Shown here one piece after another: positions 33,934 through 46,028 of a stretch of DNA of 64,000 nucleotides. Each line of letters starts with the position of its first letter. Within the stretch, counting starts at the first letter, position 1. A program made the position numbers and the translations under genes. Location: the NCBI GenBank assembly GCA_030248215.1, contig JASANG010002182.1:1-64000 (forward strand), given 5' to 3'. The DNA is from Enoplolaimus lenunculus. Taxonomy: Eukaryota; Nematoda; Enoplea; Enoplida; Thoracostomopsidae. The notes beneath the pieces were generated by a model. It was not told the DNA's origin. It ran no database searches and saw nothing but the letters and a program-made list of their open reading frames with translations.

Positions 33934-34220
33934 GGCCCATATATGGAATAGGGCCGGAACAGTAATATAAGCCTATTCCTAAGCATAAGCCTTAGCCTAA
34001 GCTTAAGCGTAAAGATAAGCCTATTCCTATGCATAAGCCTTTGCCCAAGCCTAAGCGTAAAGATAAGCCTATTCCTAAGCATAAGCCTTAGCCTAAGCTT
34101 AAGCGGAAAGATGATCCTATTTCTAAGCCTATGCCTAAGCAAAAAAGTCAATCTAAAGCTTAAACTGACTCCATTACAACCCCACCGGAAACCGATCCGG
34201 CCCTGTCCTATACATGGGCC
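33934..34220 (-). mobile_element. GGCC/TTAGGC MITE, type B, perfect 8-bp TSD
   Basis: Best-defined copy. TSD TATTTTTG at 33926-33933 and 34221-34228. Left end GGCCCATATATGGAATAGGG, right end CCCTGTCCTATACATGGGCC. The core has three near-copies of CCTAAGCATAAGCCTTAGCC. Confidence 0.95.
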
Positions 34221-34631
34221 TATTTTTGTGTGAGCTCTATACTACCTATTATACCTGGTATGTCCTGAAGCATTGTTTTAGAATTTGTCTTATTCATTCT
34301 ATTATGCTTCAGGTAAATGTTCAATTGAAGGCATTACGTTGTTGTTTTTTGTCTTAAAACAAATATAAATTTTAAATCTTTTTTGTGTTTGAATTTAATT
34401 TAAAAATTTTTTTCGATAATAATTAATGTATCACCTAAATTATACACGTTTAGATTTTCGCGTATTGGCACCGGAAGCGGAAGTAACAATGACTGAAACA
34501 AGCTAACCTGAACAGGTACGCGTCAAACCAGCGGGGCGACTGAAGGTGTCCATGACTGCAAAATTGCAATAGTTTTGGCCAAAACTGATTGTAGTAATAT
34601 CGGCAAGTTTAAAGAAATTGATTTACACGCA

Positions 34632-34866
34632 GCCTAAGCCTAAGCGTATGGATGATTCTATTCTTAAGCCTAACCCTAAGCCTAAGCCTAAGCCTAGTGT
34701 ATGGAAGAGCGTATTCTTAAGCTTAAGCCTAAGCCTAAGCCTAGTGTATGGAAGAGCGTATTCTTAAGCTTAAGCCTAAGCCTAAGCCTAAAAAATTAGT
34801 CTAAAGCTTAAACTGACTCTATTATAGCCCGTCCGGAATACGATCCGGCCCTGTTCTATACATCGG
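34632..34866 (-). mobile_element. GGCC/TTAGGC MITE, left end lost
   Basis: Two tandem units starting GTGTATGGAAGAGCGTATTC inside a GCCTAA core; right end CCGGCCCTGTTCTATACATCGG. Confidence 0.7.
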
Positions 34867-35183
34867 TATTGTCTCTTATCATGAGGCTTAGACTTAGGCT
34901 AAAGCTTTAAATTAAGCTTAGGCTTAGTTGTCCAGGAAACGAAATGTAGTCGATAGAATAGACGTAATTTATCAATTTCTAGTGTGCAATGAATGAGACG
35001 TGCGTGACTTTTATACGATGTGTCAATTACACACGGTCTAATGAAATTTAAGTGGTTTTGTAAGCTAGCGAGTCTGCTTTAATACCGTTTTGAAATTGTT
35101 AGAAATGTGAAATACGAGGTTCCGAGACGCGATTTGTGTCAAAAAGTTGACTAAATCTAAGTTCGTATTCTCAAATGTGCGTA

Positions 35184-35619
35184 CTGTATTGACCCGAATA
35201 AGAGTGGGGTAATAAGAGGGGGGTCCCCATTTTAAGTCCAAATCAATAGGAGACCGTATCCCTAATAAGAGTCCGTAAGCGGATAGAGTCCCTAAACCCT
35301 AATTAGAGTCCATAAATGTCAATTAGCCCTAATTTTAGCGCATAAATGACTCCAGGACCAAATAATTTGAGTTCGAAACTTTAAAGCGTATAAATTTTGA
35401 AAGTACATTCAAAATTATTACCTTGTATTATCGCTCAAGCTATTGACACAAGACAAATGTTTAATTCTACGGATAATTGCAGTACCGGATACATATCAGT
35501 AACGATTGGCGGCGGAGCGTGGGTTTAAAATAAATAACAGTCCGTAACCGAATAACGGGGGGGTACCCTCTGGAGAGGCCAAATAAATATCAGTCCCCCT
35601 CTTATTCGGGTCAATACAG
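35184..35619. mobile_element. CTGTATTGACCCGAATAAGAG TIR element, full length
   Basis: Ends CTGTATTGACCCGAATAAGAG and CTCTTATTCGGGTCAATACAG are inverted copies, flanked by TA on each side (35182-35183, 35620-35621). 436 bp, non-coding. TA TSD suggests mobilisation by a Tc1/mariner-type transposase. Confidence 0.88.
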
Positions 35620-35621
35620 TA

Positions 35622-36642
35622 ACACCTATCACCAATTGGTGATAGGTCCTGTATCTTTGTAACCAGCGCATGATGAGGTTCAAAATTCAGCATATTGTTC
35701 GTGTTTGACCTGCCGTACTTCTGTGCAAATTTTGAGATCTGCAACTGCAGATGTTCGTCAGTTTGAAAACCTATCGCTAACTGATAATAGATGCTATACG
35801 CATTTGAGAATATGGGTCTTTAGTTCGTGTACGCAGTTGAAAGTTATACTGTTACAGTAGGTTGCTCATAGAGAGAATTCCTGAAATCTCTATGTTAGCT
35901 TTGAATTTAACGGGGATACCGTATTTCTCAGCGTCAGTTAATGGATCAGGCAAGAGCAATAGACTAATTTTACTCCTAAACTTAGTGTTAAGCGTAGGCT
36001 TTGGGTTTTCTTAGACTTAGGATTTAGGCTTTTCGAAAGACATATCCTTATGTTGGAGATTCGTTTAAATTATTAAACAACACAATTTTTTTCTACGAAT
36101 TTGTTTTTAGCGAAATTATTACAAAATGTTTGAAATTCAATTTTAGTTGATTTATTTGAAAATGTGCCTTAAAATGGATATTTTCGTGACTTGAACAGAT
36201 GTTTTTTTCAGTGTAAATTTTAAACTTTTGGGCCTTCAAAATTAACAAAAATAATATTCGTGTGAAGCACTCGTGGTTTACAAAATTATAGACTCAAAAT
36301 TAGTCAGAATCTCTCTCTCTGTCCAGTACTGAAAATTTTTGTTTTGTTCTGTGAAATTTGATCAAATGATTGACGCTTGTTTGAACCTTTATAACTGGTG
36401 AACCGTGAGCATAGGCCATATTGCAATGTTTTGAAGGTTTTTGGAATTCCGCCGAAGTTTTTAGGTGAAATTGCAACCGGATCTTAGCCCGGATCATCTT
36501 GTTTTAGGAGGTCTCCTAGAGATGATCAAAATATTTTTCAAATTTTTTGTTTAAAACATTGTTAGGGTCGGGGCCTCTCTTTTGGGTGAGGTCGCCCCAA
36601 ATTGGGATACGGGGGGTGGCTACGTTTACGCTTAAAAAGTCT
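35622..36642. other. Gene-free stretch, nothing firm
   Basis: A diffuse TTAGGC-like stretch at 35960-36030 may be another worn MITE. No gene supported. Confidence 0.35.
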
Positions 36643-36950
36643 GGCTCATGCAAAGAGAAAAGAGTAAGCATAAGCTTTAGACTAATTTTTTTGCTTGGCT
36701 TAGGCTTAGGCTTAAGCTTAGGAATATGCTCGTTCTTATTCTTAGGCTTAGACTTAGACTTAGGCTTAGACTTAGACTTAGGCTTAGGAATATGCTCGTT
36801 CTTACGCTTAGGCTTAGACTTAGACTTAGGCTTAGGAATATGCTCGTTCTTACGCTTAGGCTTAGACTTAGACTTAGACTTTGACTTAGACTTAGACTTA
36901 GGCTTAGGAATATACTTGTATACTGTTCCACCCCTGTTCTTTACATAGGT
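36643..36950 (+). mobile_element. GGCC/TTAGGC MITE, type A, expanded core
   Basis: Left end TGGCTCATGCAAAGAGAAAAG, right end CACCCCTGTTCTTTACATAGGTC. The core carries four higher-order units, each a run of TTAGAC/TTAGGC ending AGGAATATGCTCGTTCTTA, so the array has expanded in blocks. Long frames through it are repeat artefacts. Confidence 0.85.
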
Positions 36951-37877
36951 CAAAACTTTTAGGTTATTGGAAAAGGTTTGGCCGAACTAGTAATGTATGG
37001 AACTATCTGCATGTTTGGCTTAACTCGCTCTGTTCTTTCTACGAACATGCAAATATGCGACACTTACGGGGTCATTTGGCAAATTTAGGTAGGTCCGTAT
37101 TTTAGTTGTCGTCTCACAAAATTCAATTTAAATAGCTTTTCTATGCAGACAGAATTGTAAAATTTGCTGAAATTTTGACAGGCGCCAGACTCCTTTGAGA
37201 GACTAGGAACATGTAATATTTATCGCTTATTTTAGAAATTAATCATTGCTTACTGAATCGAAATACTTTACACTCATTTTTGCGCCAGAAAACCTATAGT
37301 TGAATATAGCATATTTGTTGGCACAGACAAACCAGCTGCATTTTTTAACGCTTTACATCCGTCAAATTCAAGTGATGCAAGTGAATTTTGGACTGAATAA
37401 TTTTTTCTTTGTCACATTTTAGCTTGAACGCCCGATTTGGTTTAGTGATTACGTGTCTGCTTTGATATCGATCCGTCGGCGAATGTCCCAACAGTATTAA
37501 AACAACGTAGAAGTAAATTCCGAACATATACCATTGTTTTTCATTAACTGCCTAAAAGGTCACATCACAACCATATAAAGTTGGTTACCCTGGACTGAAA
37601 TCCTAGCCATCCATCCTTGGTGGGTTCCCCTTATAATTTGATCGCCACGGTCAAACATCCCGCTACGGCCTACAAAATCCATAACCCGGTGGTTTACAAC
37701 CCAACGCACCGCAATCCAGCGTCCCTCGGGTCTTCCTCTCAAAATATTTCCACTTAGCGGATTCATGGATCCAGTGGAATCCCTAAATACCAGTTCAAAT
37801 TGTGCTAGTTTGTACTGCTTTTTTTGGTTTAAAATATTATATTTTAATCAACCTTTCATTCGGTGCATGCCCATACA
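36951..37877. other. Gene-free stretch with one exon-like island
   Basis: 37560-37766 on the minus strand has a GC-richer 68-codon frame starting MNPLSGNILRGRPEGRW. I recognise no family and see no clear partner exon, so this is not called. Confidence 0.3.
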
Positions 37878-38175
37878 CTAGCGGATTCAGAGGGCTGGAG
37901 GGGAGTGGGAACGTACGCCACCCCATCAGAATTTTTTTGTGTTAAAATGGTAAGCTACTACAATTTTTTTCCCTCAGAAAATTTTTGTCAAAAACAATTT
38001 TTCCCGCAGAATTTTTTATGACAAAATGGTAAAGGTCCACCCTACCATGCATTTTTCGGGTCTCTGAAATTTTTTTGGTCATAAAATGCTACCTTACAAT
38101 TTTTGCGTTTCATAACGTTTGCCAACCCGCCCGCCCCCGCCCTCCCTGTCACAATTTTTTACATCCGCCTCTGCG
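37878..38175. repeat. Palindromic GGATCC/ACCATTTT element, copy 3
   Basis: CTAGCGGATTCAGAGG at left, TTTTACATCCGCCTCTG at right, with inverted AAAATGGTAAGC and TTACCATTTT-type blocks. Confidence 0.65.
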
Positions 38176-38589
38176 TCCATGTTGATGTTACGGTTGCCAA
38201 GAAAATTATTAAAATTACTTCAGTTGAATTCTCAAGAGAAATTTAGTTATGTTTTGTATTAGGGCCAAATTAGACGTTTAATTAGTGCCGGGGCAGTAAT
38301 AATTGAACTCATAGGTTCGCTGAACGAAGTGTATTTTTTCTATGCCGACCAAACCAGTTATTTATCTTTATATTTGGAACATTTCAAACAAAAAGACATT
38401 CAATGAATGATTTGTATCTTTAAGAATTTCGTAGTACAGGATGACTTCTGTTTGAGAATTTAAGATTTTATTGTTAGGCAACGATTTTGATTTATTGAAT
38501 AATTGTTAACTTTTTGTCAATTCGTCGAAATTCGTTTGAAAATTTTGCAATTGTTTAACCAGTTGTTTGAAAGTTTAATAATTCACTAA

Positions 38590-38871
38590 AGCCCTATTCA
38601 CACGTGCTAGTTTTTGCTGCGAGAACTTGCAGCAGCTGCAACTTGCACTTGCAAGTTTTGTTCAAAATTCCGTTCGAAAAACTTGCAGCTGCAAATAATT
38701 CATTAAAAATCGCAGCTTGTAATTTAGTTCACATGTGTGAATAACCATGCAAGTTCACTGAATTTATTACAGCCGTTTTTTCATTATTGGCTGATGAAAA
38801 AATGCAAATTCTGCGTGCAATTTGCAACTGAAAGCTCTCGCAGCAAAAACTTGCATTGTGTGAACAGGGCT
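38590..38871. mobile_element. MITE, AGCCCTATTCACACGTGC family, TAA TSD
   Basis: Ends AGCCCTATTCACACGTGC and GTGTGAACAGGGCT, flanked by TAA on each side. A 3-bp TWA duplication is typical of PIF/Harbinger elements; that placement is an inference. Confidence 0.8.
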
Positions 38872-39664
38872 TAACTGGTGTATTCGGTGCGATTCACAGG
38901 ACACTTATCAGTAGTGAACTTAGTCAACCTTGTCGAAAAAAGTACAAAATCAAAGCCGTTTTCACACATACAAGTTTTTACTGCTGGAAAATCTTTGACG
39001 TTGTGCTGTGTATTCATTGAAGTTTGTGCAATTCATGACTGTACTGAAACCGCTGGCTTAATCAAATTTGACAGCTCGGCGCCGGAGCCGGAGGCCATTT
39101 CTGACGGGAACCTAAATTTTGGCTTTGTCTACGCGATTTTGTTAATAATCCTTAATGATGTTTTTCTTATATTAAAGGTCTGTAACTCGCAGGTCTAGGC
39201 TACCAATATATATACCAATGAATTATCAGTTAGAAAAAAGCCAAAAATAGTGTCTTATTATAGTGTAAGGACATTATGCACTTTGTATTGTGGCCGCAAC
39301 GACATTGGAGATCCGTATAAGCAGGATGTCTGTGTTGTACTTGGACTCTGCCAAGACACTAGTTCTAATTATAACATCCTTTTAACAGAGTTTCTGAAAA
39401 TGACATAGGTCCATATGCAGACTTGGACAACTTTTTACAGAAGTACACACACTATTAAGTGGATGATCCATAAAATGGTCCGATATTAAAATTTTCATTT
39501 ATTTGGGCATCGTTACAAAACATCTTTTCAAATGATATAACTTTTATATTTGTTTATATCCGAACCGTAAACTGAAAGCAACGGAACCGGATATAAAAAA
39601 TTCCGGTTGTCTTATTGCAACCGATTAATAAATAATCCGTAACGTACTCAACACGTGGTCTGAT
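38872..39664. other. Gene-free stretch, weak repeat at 39235-39480
   Basis: The end GGACAACTTTTTACAGAAG and GTGGATGATCCATAAAATGG resemble the right arm of 28862-29247, a diverged copy. The 106-codon frame at 38878-39198 starts inside MITE-flank sequence and lacks support. Confidence 0.4.
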
Positions 39665-39837
39665 CAGGCCCGTAGCCAGTTAACCTTGCTGGGGGGCAAA
39701 AATTTTTCAACTGGGGCATTCAACAGTTTTCAATGGCTTACAAGCAAGATTAAAAATCGTCTAGGGGGGCGAAACATTTTCCAGGGGAGGGGCTGAGCCC
39801 CCCTGCTCCCCCTTGGCTACGGGTCCGAGTCTGATGC
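39665..39837. mobile_element. MITE, CAGGCCCGTAGCCA family, copy 4, with TSD
   Basis: Flanks GGTCTGAT (39657-39664) and AGTCTGAT (39838-39845) agree at 7 of 8 bases. Ends CAGGCCCGTAGCCAG and TTGGCTACGGGTCCG. An 8-bp TSD with a CAGG start fits hAT. Confidence 0.85.
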
Positions 39838-40042
39838 TAATTAGCTGGCGAGGGAGCCGGGTAAATGCTACATTTTCGAGCAGCCACGTAACAGACGCAA
39901 AACTCAGGTTGAAATGTAAACATTTTCGTGAGAGGTGCGAACGAAAACTCGACCACTCGTCATGTTTGTAAGCGACCAGGAACCCATAAATACACGTAGA
40001 GCAACGGAGAAAAGCATGCGAGCTTTAGCAAGCAAGACGCCA

Positions 40043-40292
40043 CACTGTAAATTCGGATGAGTTGATTAATCAACTCATAGAGCGAATAGTCATTTCGGGT
40101 TATTTCTGAGTTAATAACACGAAACATCCACTCGGTCTGAGTTCAGTTAATTCTGGGTGAGTTGATAAATCATCTCACAATGAGTTCAATCAATTCAGAA
40201 CTCTGAGTTGTGAAAGACCTAATTCAGAGCTCATACCCCTGAGTGGATTCTACCCATTCTGAGTTGAAATCTACTCACTGGAATTTACAGTG
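40043..40292. mobile_element. MITE, CACTGTAAATTC family, CA TSD
   Basis: CACTGTAAATTCGGATGAGTTG at left, CACTGGAATTTACAGTG at right, CA on both flanks; 250 bp. Confidence 0.82.
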
Positions 40293-41756
40293 CAGACGCA
40301 ATTTTTGTTATTATGTTTCAATACCTAATTTTAGTTTTATGAAGGTTCATTGGAACCCGATCGGGTACCGATTTAACAATTGGTCAACTCGGGGCGGTCA
40401 ACATTAATTGTCGTCGAATGTTCGCCGAAGACTTTGGGAAACAAGAATAAAATGTCAGTTAAAAACTAAAACTAATCTCAAAATGGGCAGGTATATAGGT
40501 TACTTTTATTTGTTTTTTCTTGATACAAAATGTCGTTTTAAAATTTAAAATATACCAAAAAACATTGCAAAATTTAATTAAAGTTTCTGACGTACACCGA
40601 TTTTCTAAAACCTATTGCTTGAAAATGTAAAAAATAATAATCGTACAACAAAATTTAAAGATTCGGGTGCCAGATCTCGACTTGACGCTAATACTTGCCA
40701 AGGAAATTGGTAAAATAAGTTTTACTCTGTTGCTTTTACTTGAAAACGAACCGTTCAGCGATACCAAAATGTATCATTGAAATATACGTTAGTATGTAAA
40801 TGCCTGCATATCAGAGTGAAAATTAACTCAACTCAGAGTGAATTAATGTTTGCTGATATTAGTTCAGAAATAATCAACTCGCTATTTACTGAATTGATTA
40901 ATCAACTCATTGGAATTTTACAGTGGAACCATTTTAGTATTTTAATCTTAAATTTATGTTGTCAATTTTTTAAACCAAAACCCTGAAAAGGATCGTTCGG
41001 GAATTTTTGTTGGACTTTGCAGCTGGTAACGCCCGTAAATGTGATCACCTACACTGCAAAAAATGGTGAGTCAAATTGACTCTGTTTGAAGTAGGCGCTT
41101 CCAGACTAGTTAGTAATAGGTTTTCAAGCAAACAAACAACTGCTTCACATGTGCTGTTCGGAAATTCTGCTTGGCCGTTTAGAAAAAACTTGACTTAAAA
41201 ATAACAAAAGTTAAAATTGTGCAGTTGGTAAAGCAATGAACCAATTTGAACTGCAGCACGGAATTTGTGCAGTTTTATTTTGTTACCTTATATGCGATAA
41301 GATCCATTTATTATCATTTTTGTTATTATTATTATTTTTATTATTATTTTATAAATGCATTCAAGCGTATTTCCGGCGTGGTTAAAAACTTTTGAAACTT
41401 TTCGTTGCGCAATCGAATTATTGTTTCGAATTTATCGCCTAATAATTGGTTGTTAAAATCGTAGCGTCAGCAACATCGGTTGCAAATACAACTATTTCTT
41501 CAGCGCACACAAATTTATAATCACACCTCAACCCGAATCGACTACTTATTAAAATTAATGTACAGTTAAAATATATTTTTTTCGCTAAACCTCCCACCAA
41601 TTTTGCGAACATTAAACAACAAACTTACCTCCACAGGGCGTCGTATTTTGTAAAAATAGCAGTATTGAATTACCGCAAAAAATTTTGGTAAATACGATGT
41701 TTGCTGTGAGGTTGGTTATATTTTGAGAAAATCGTCTATAATTTTGCAAATTTTCC
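40293..41756. other. Gene-free stretch, two MITE fragments
   Basis: 40813-40925 is the right half of a CACTGTAAAT element; 41051-41096 is the left end of a CACTGCAAAAAATGG element. The rest, including ATT-rich 41315-41350, has no gene. Confidence 0.5.
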
Positions 41757-41942
41757 GGCCAAAACAAGGGGCGGAACAGTATTATAAGCATATTCATAAG
41801 CCTAAGCCTAAGCGTAAGCCTAGGCGTAAAAATGAGCATATTCCTAAGCCTAAGCCTAAGCCAAGCAAAAATAGTCTAAGGCTTAAGCTTACTCTTTTTT
41901 TAGTCCCACAAAAACGTTCCGCCCCTGATCTTTACATGGGCC
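41757..41942 (-). mobile_element. GGCC/TTAGGC MITE, type A
   Basis: GGCCAAAACAAGGGGCGGAACAG at left, GTTCCGCCCCTGATCTTTACATGGG at right. Confidence 0.82.
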
Positions 41943-43312
41943 AGTTTTTTCGGTATTTTTTACATCTTTGGTAGACTAAAGAAATGTTTATTTCAGTTTC
42001 GTTCAGACAACGTTTTAGCAGACTACCATACAATAGATATTTGACCGTATGTTATGAGCCAATGTGCGCTAAACATAACACCATTCGAGTCAACTCTTTA
42101 AACCACGTAATCGTATTTTTTCACAGGTTGTCTCTAGTCCAAGACAATCATCAGGATATATAAAATAACGAATTTTTCAAAAATTCAAATTCCAATAGTT
42201 GATTAACCTTTTATCACATAAAGTATACTATGAGCAACTAAGTGTAAACTGTGTTCGCGCTATGAGCACCCAGTATGCAGTGTGTTGAGTTGACTCTGGG
42301 TGAGTTGACTAATTAACTCAGAATGAATTGAATCGACTCAAAATTCCTAGTTCTGATAGTCCTAACTCAGACTGACTGATTCAACTCATTCTGAGTTGAA
42401 ATCAACTCACTAAAATTTACAGTGTGAAAGCGCTGACAAATTTCTCCGAAAAACACGGAGTGTCGTATACATTACATCAAGTGACTATGGAGTCATGTCT
42501 GTATGGCTACTAATTTTTCAGCAGGGGTAAACAAAAGTTATTGCTGAGTAACAACAACTTTCAGCATCCCTAACTCGAGTGTCTCGTGACGTTTTCAGGG
42601 TTGATCTCTTGATAAAGGCGTTCCGATGGTATTTATTGGCCGACCAAATTCGTAATTGATTTATTTTACAACGAGTTATTCTACATCGCTTTTTAAACGA
42701 TTATCTATAGTATTTCTAGGTAATTTTTTATATTTACAAGTTGTCGTTGCGATCTTGTGAAAGCATCATATTTCAAACTTAGGGGTATTGTATATTTGTT
42801 ACCATTTCAGTTTTTTTCCAGATCTAATGACGTATACAATAGTGTTTATGCGAAGGTTAGAAACCGCAACATTGAGTCAAATTCCTGTTTGAGGCAGATA
42901 GCAAAAAAAAATGAAATATTGTAATATTTTCAGCCTCTGGTCAGCTTAGCGGTTATGACGCGTAATAAGTAAATATTGTGTTGTTAATATGTAGGGACAC
43001 TAAACTACTGCAGTTGGTTCAAAAGTTGCAATACTTACAGCAGAATTGAAACAAGTTGCGTATTGCAAAATGTCTGGAATTTGTAATTGCAATTTGCAAT
43101 TATTTATGCAAACTGCGCCACGAGGGCGAGAAATTTACGTGAACGGCATGAAGAAAGCTTCGTGTCTATTTTTCAGTTGACAAAATCGCAGCCAATTATA
43201 ATTCCAGTTGATAATTAATTTTAAAAATTTTGATATGGTGTACGCAAGTTATTGTATAGATGCTTGAATAGTAATTATGACACAACGCTTGTTTCTTTTT
43301 GCGAAGAATACG
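41943..43312. other. Gene-free stretch, one MITE fragment
   Basis: 42281-42423 is the right half of a CACTGTAAAT-family element. 42220-42290 has TATACTATGAGCAAC, shared with the foldback at 1-1040. No gene. Confidence 0.45.
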
Positions 43313-43590
43313 TCAAACCCTATTTACACGGGCAAGTTTTTGACGCGAGAACTTGCAGCGGCAACTTGCACTTTCAAGTTTTGTCCAAAATCCCGTGCGA
43401 AAAACTGGCAGCTGCAAATTATTCATTAAATATCATAGCTGGAAATTTAGTTCACATGTGTGAATAACCATGCAAATTCACTGAATTTATTGCAGCCACT
43501 TTCCATTGACTGGTGAAAAAACGCATTGCGTGCAATTTGCAGTTACAAGTTCTCGCAGCAAAAACTTGTACGTGTGAATAGGGATTTATA
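43313..43590. mobile_element. MITE, TTCACACGTGCAAG family, copy 3
   Basis: Ends ACCCTATTTACACGGGCAAG and ACTTGTACGTGTGAATAGGG; internal CAGCTGCAAATTATTCATTAA shared with 38590-38871. Confidence 0.75.
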
Positions 43591-43625
43591 ATTCAAAAAA
43601 GCGCCTTTCAAGTTAAACGCAACTA

Positions 43626-44078
43626 CTGTATTGACCTGAATAAGAGGGGAGGGGTAATAAGACGGAGGTCCCCATTTTGAGTCCGAATCAATTGGAGTCC
43701 GTATCCATAATAAGAATCTGTAAGCGAATAGAGTCTCTAAACTCTAATTAGAGCCGATAAATGTCAATTAACCCTAATTGTAGCGCATAAATGACTCTTG
43801 ACCAAAGACTCCAGGACCAAATAAAATTGAGTTAGAATCTTAAGGCGTACTTAAATTTTGAAAGAACATTCCTAAGTATAACCTTACATTATCGCTCAAG
43901 TATTGACACAACACAAATAAATGTTTAATTCAACGGATAATTGCAGTACCGGATATATCAGTAACGAACGGCGGTGGAGCGTGGGTTAAAAATAAAGTCC
44001 GTAACCGAATAACAAGGGGGGTGCCTTCTGGAGAGGCCAAATATATATCAGTTCCCCCTCATATTCGGGTCACTACAG
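43626..44078. mobile_element. CTGTATTGACCCGAATAAGAG TIR element, full length, copy 2
   Basis: CTGTATTGACCTGAATAAGAG and ATATTCGGGTCACTACAG ends, TA on both sides; 453 bp. Confidence 0.85.
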
Positions 44079-44363
44079 TAATATATGGCGGTGTTTTGAT
44101 TGTAGCTTGAGTGCGTTGTACTTATCATGATTTTGTATCCGAAATTTAAATTATATTAGTCTTTTTCATTATGTGTCTTGCAGATTTTTAAGTTCACTTT
44201 TATACAACCGGCGACTTAATAAAATCAGGGTTTAATTCGATTGCGAAATATTTTCATTAAATTGTGAATCCGATCTTAAGGGAGCAGCTTTTAAGTTTTA
44301 CCGATAATGCCACGTTTATAGATGTTGCTTTCGTATCAGCTCTTGATATGTATTGAAGTGCTA

Positions 44364-44583
44364 GGCCATCTAAAGATCAGAGGCGGAGACTTTTGCGGTG
44401 GGACTAGAATTGGGTAAGCTTAAGCTTTAGATTAATCTTTTTTGCTTGGTATAGGCTTATACTTAGGCTTAGGCTTAGGCTTAGGCTCAGGCTTACGCTT
44501 AGGCTTAGGCTTAGGCTTAGGCTTAGGCTTAGGCTTAGGAACATGCTGATAATACTGTTCCGCCTCTGTTCTTTACATTGGCC
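44364..44583 (+). mobile_element. GGCC/TTAGGC MITE, type A
   Basis: GGCCATCTAAAGATCAGAGGCGG at left, GCCTCTGTTCTTTACATTGGCC at right; 11 or so TTAGGC units. Confidence 0.85.
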
Positions 44584-44766
44584 GAAACGCTTACGTAGTG
44601 AAGCTAGCAAAAATGGTATGTGTAAATTTAGTTTTGTTTTGCTGACGGATTTTGGGACGCAAATTGTTCATCTTAAGCTTCACAATGTGTTTTCAAGCTC
44701 CACGATTAGAAAATATTTTGCCCGGGTGCTACGTACTCGCGTTACTCACTCGGGTACAAAATATTG

Positions 44767-45018
44767 CACTGTAAATTTCAGTGAGTTGATTTTAACTCAG
44801 AATGAGTTGAATCACTCAGTCTGAGTTAGGACTATCAGAACTCAGAGTTTTGAGTTGATTCAATTCATTCTGAGTTAATTAATCAACTCATCCAGAGTCA
44901 AGTCAACTCATGGTGAGAATCAAGTCAACTCAAAATGAGTTAAAGTGTTCTGTTATTAACTCAGAAATAACTAACTTTCCGTCTGGGTTAATTAATTAAC
45001 TCATTGGAATTTACAGTG
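44767..45018. mobile_element. MITE, CACTGTAAATTTCAG family, 252 bp, TG TSD
   Basis: CACTGTAAATTTCAGTGAG at left, CATTGGAATTTACAGTG at right, TG on both flanks. Confidence 0.87.
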
Positions 45019-45052
45019 TGCGCGGTCCTTTAAAATATCAAAAAAATTGCTT

Positions 45053-45276
45053 GATGGAACATCCACGTTATACTGCACGCGCTACGGCAAAAAATGTCTG
45101 GGTTTGAGTAAAGGCCCGGCGTCGTTTTAACACATTCTATTACGAGACCACTATAAAGTCCGGTAGTCCCTAACGAGGACGAAAAGACATATTGCACTGC
45201 GTTCGTATAGCATCGCAAACACGCATAACAACAGGTTGGATAAATTTTTACATTAGCGCGCGCAAACGTGGATGAC
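45053..45276. mobile_element. GGAACATCCACGTTATA TIR element, short copy 2
   Basis: GGAACATCCACGTTATACTGC at left, GCGCAAACGTGGATGACC at right; shares CGGTAGTCCCTAACGAGG with 28862-29247 in inverse orientation. Confidence 0.75.
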
Positions 45277-45372
45277 CAATGACAGATAGAGAGTTGATTT
45301 GGATCCGGGTCGAAAACGAGTTCATTGAAATGTGAATGAGAACAAACATGAGTTTTATCACCTATATTCGTG

Positions 45373-45775
45373 CACTGTGAATTCCAATGAATTAATAAAT
45401 CAACTCAGCTAGCGAGTTAGTAATTTCTGAGTTAATAACACAATTTTAATACAAAATAGTCCGGTTTTTTAATATTTTTCATAAATTTTACTCTAAACAT
45501 GTTCCACAAATCACTGATTGTCGCTGAATTTTCACTTTAAATTCCAGCGAGTTGATATTAACTCAAAATGAGTTGAATCCACTCAGAAACCTGAGCTCTG
45601 AATTAGGTTTTTCAGAACTCAGAATTCTGAATTGGATGGACTCATTCTGAGTTAATTAATCAACTCAGTCGGAATTAAAGAAGCTCCTTAGTAAAGTTAA
45701 GTTTTAGTGCTATTAACTCAGAAATGACCAACGATCACTAATTTTCACTCTGAGTTGATTAATCAACTCACTGAG
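45373..45775. mobile_element. Two worn CACTGTAAAT-family MITEs
   Basis: A left end at 45373 (CACTGTGAATTCCAATGAATT), broken off near 45440, and a fuller copy at about 45532-45775 starting CACTTTAAATTCCAGCGAG. Confidence 0.6.
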
Positions 45776-46028
45776 GGTACACACAAAAAAGCATTTCTGA
45801 ATTTATTAACAAAAGTATTTTTTGTGGCAAATTTGACAAGTTTTTCTGATATTTAAGACAACAGTTCATAAAATAACTGGAAAACGTTTATTTTTAGACT
45901 TTATTTCAAATGTTTTCTGAAATCTTTTCTGTTGTAACAGAAATACTTTTCAAGTGCACCTTGCCAATTATATTTCTTAAATGTAAGGATCTTTTTCTTA
46001 AATAACAGAAATATTATTTTGAGTGTAC
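45774..46028. mobile_element. Dispersed element with AAAACGTTTATTTTTAGAC, copy 2
   Basis: GGGTACACACAAAAAAGCATTTCTG at left and CAGAAATATTATTTTGAGTGTACC at right form imperfect inverted ends. Same family as 26395-26640. Confidence 0.72.

Noticed and set aside
36516-36953. Three long frames on both strands
   Set aside because: Also repeat-derived (TTAGAC/TTAGGC); hexamer repeats keep all frames open.
37560-37766. A 68-codon minus-strand frame in a GC-richer patch
   Set aside because: No family, no clear splice sites, and one edge abuts repeat sequence.
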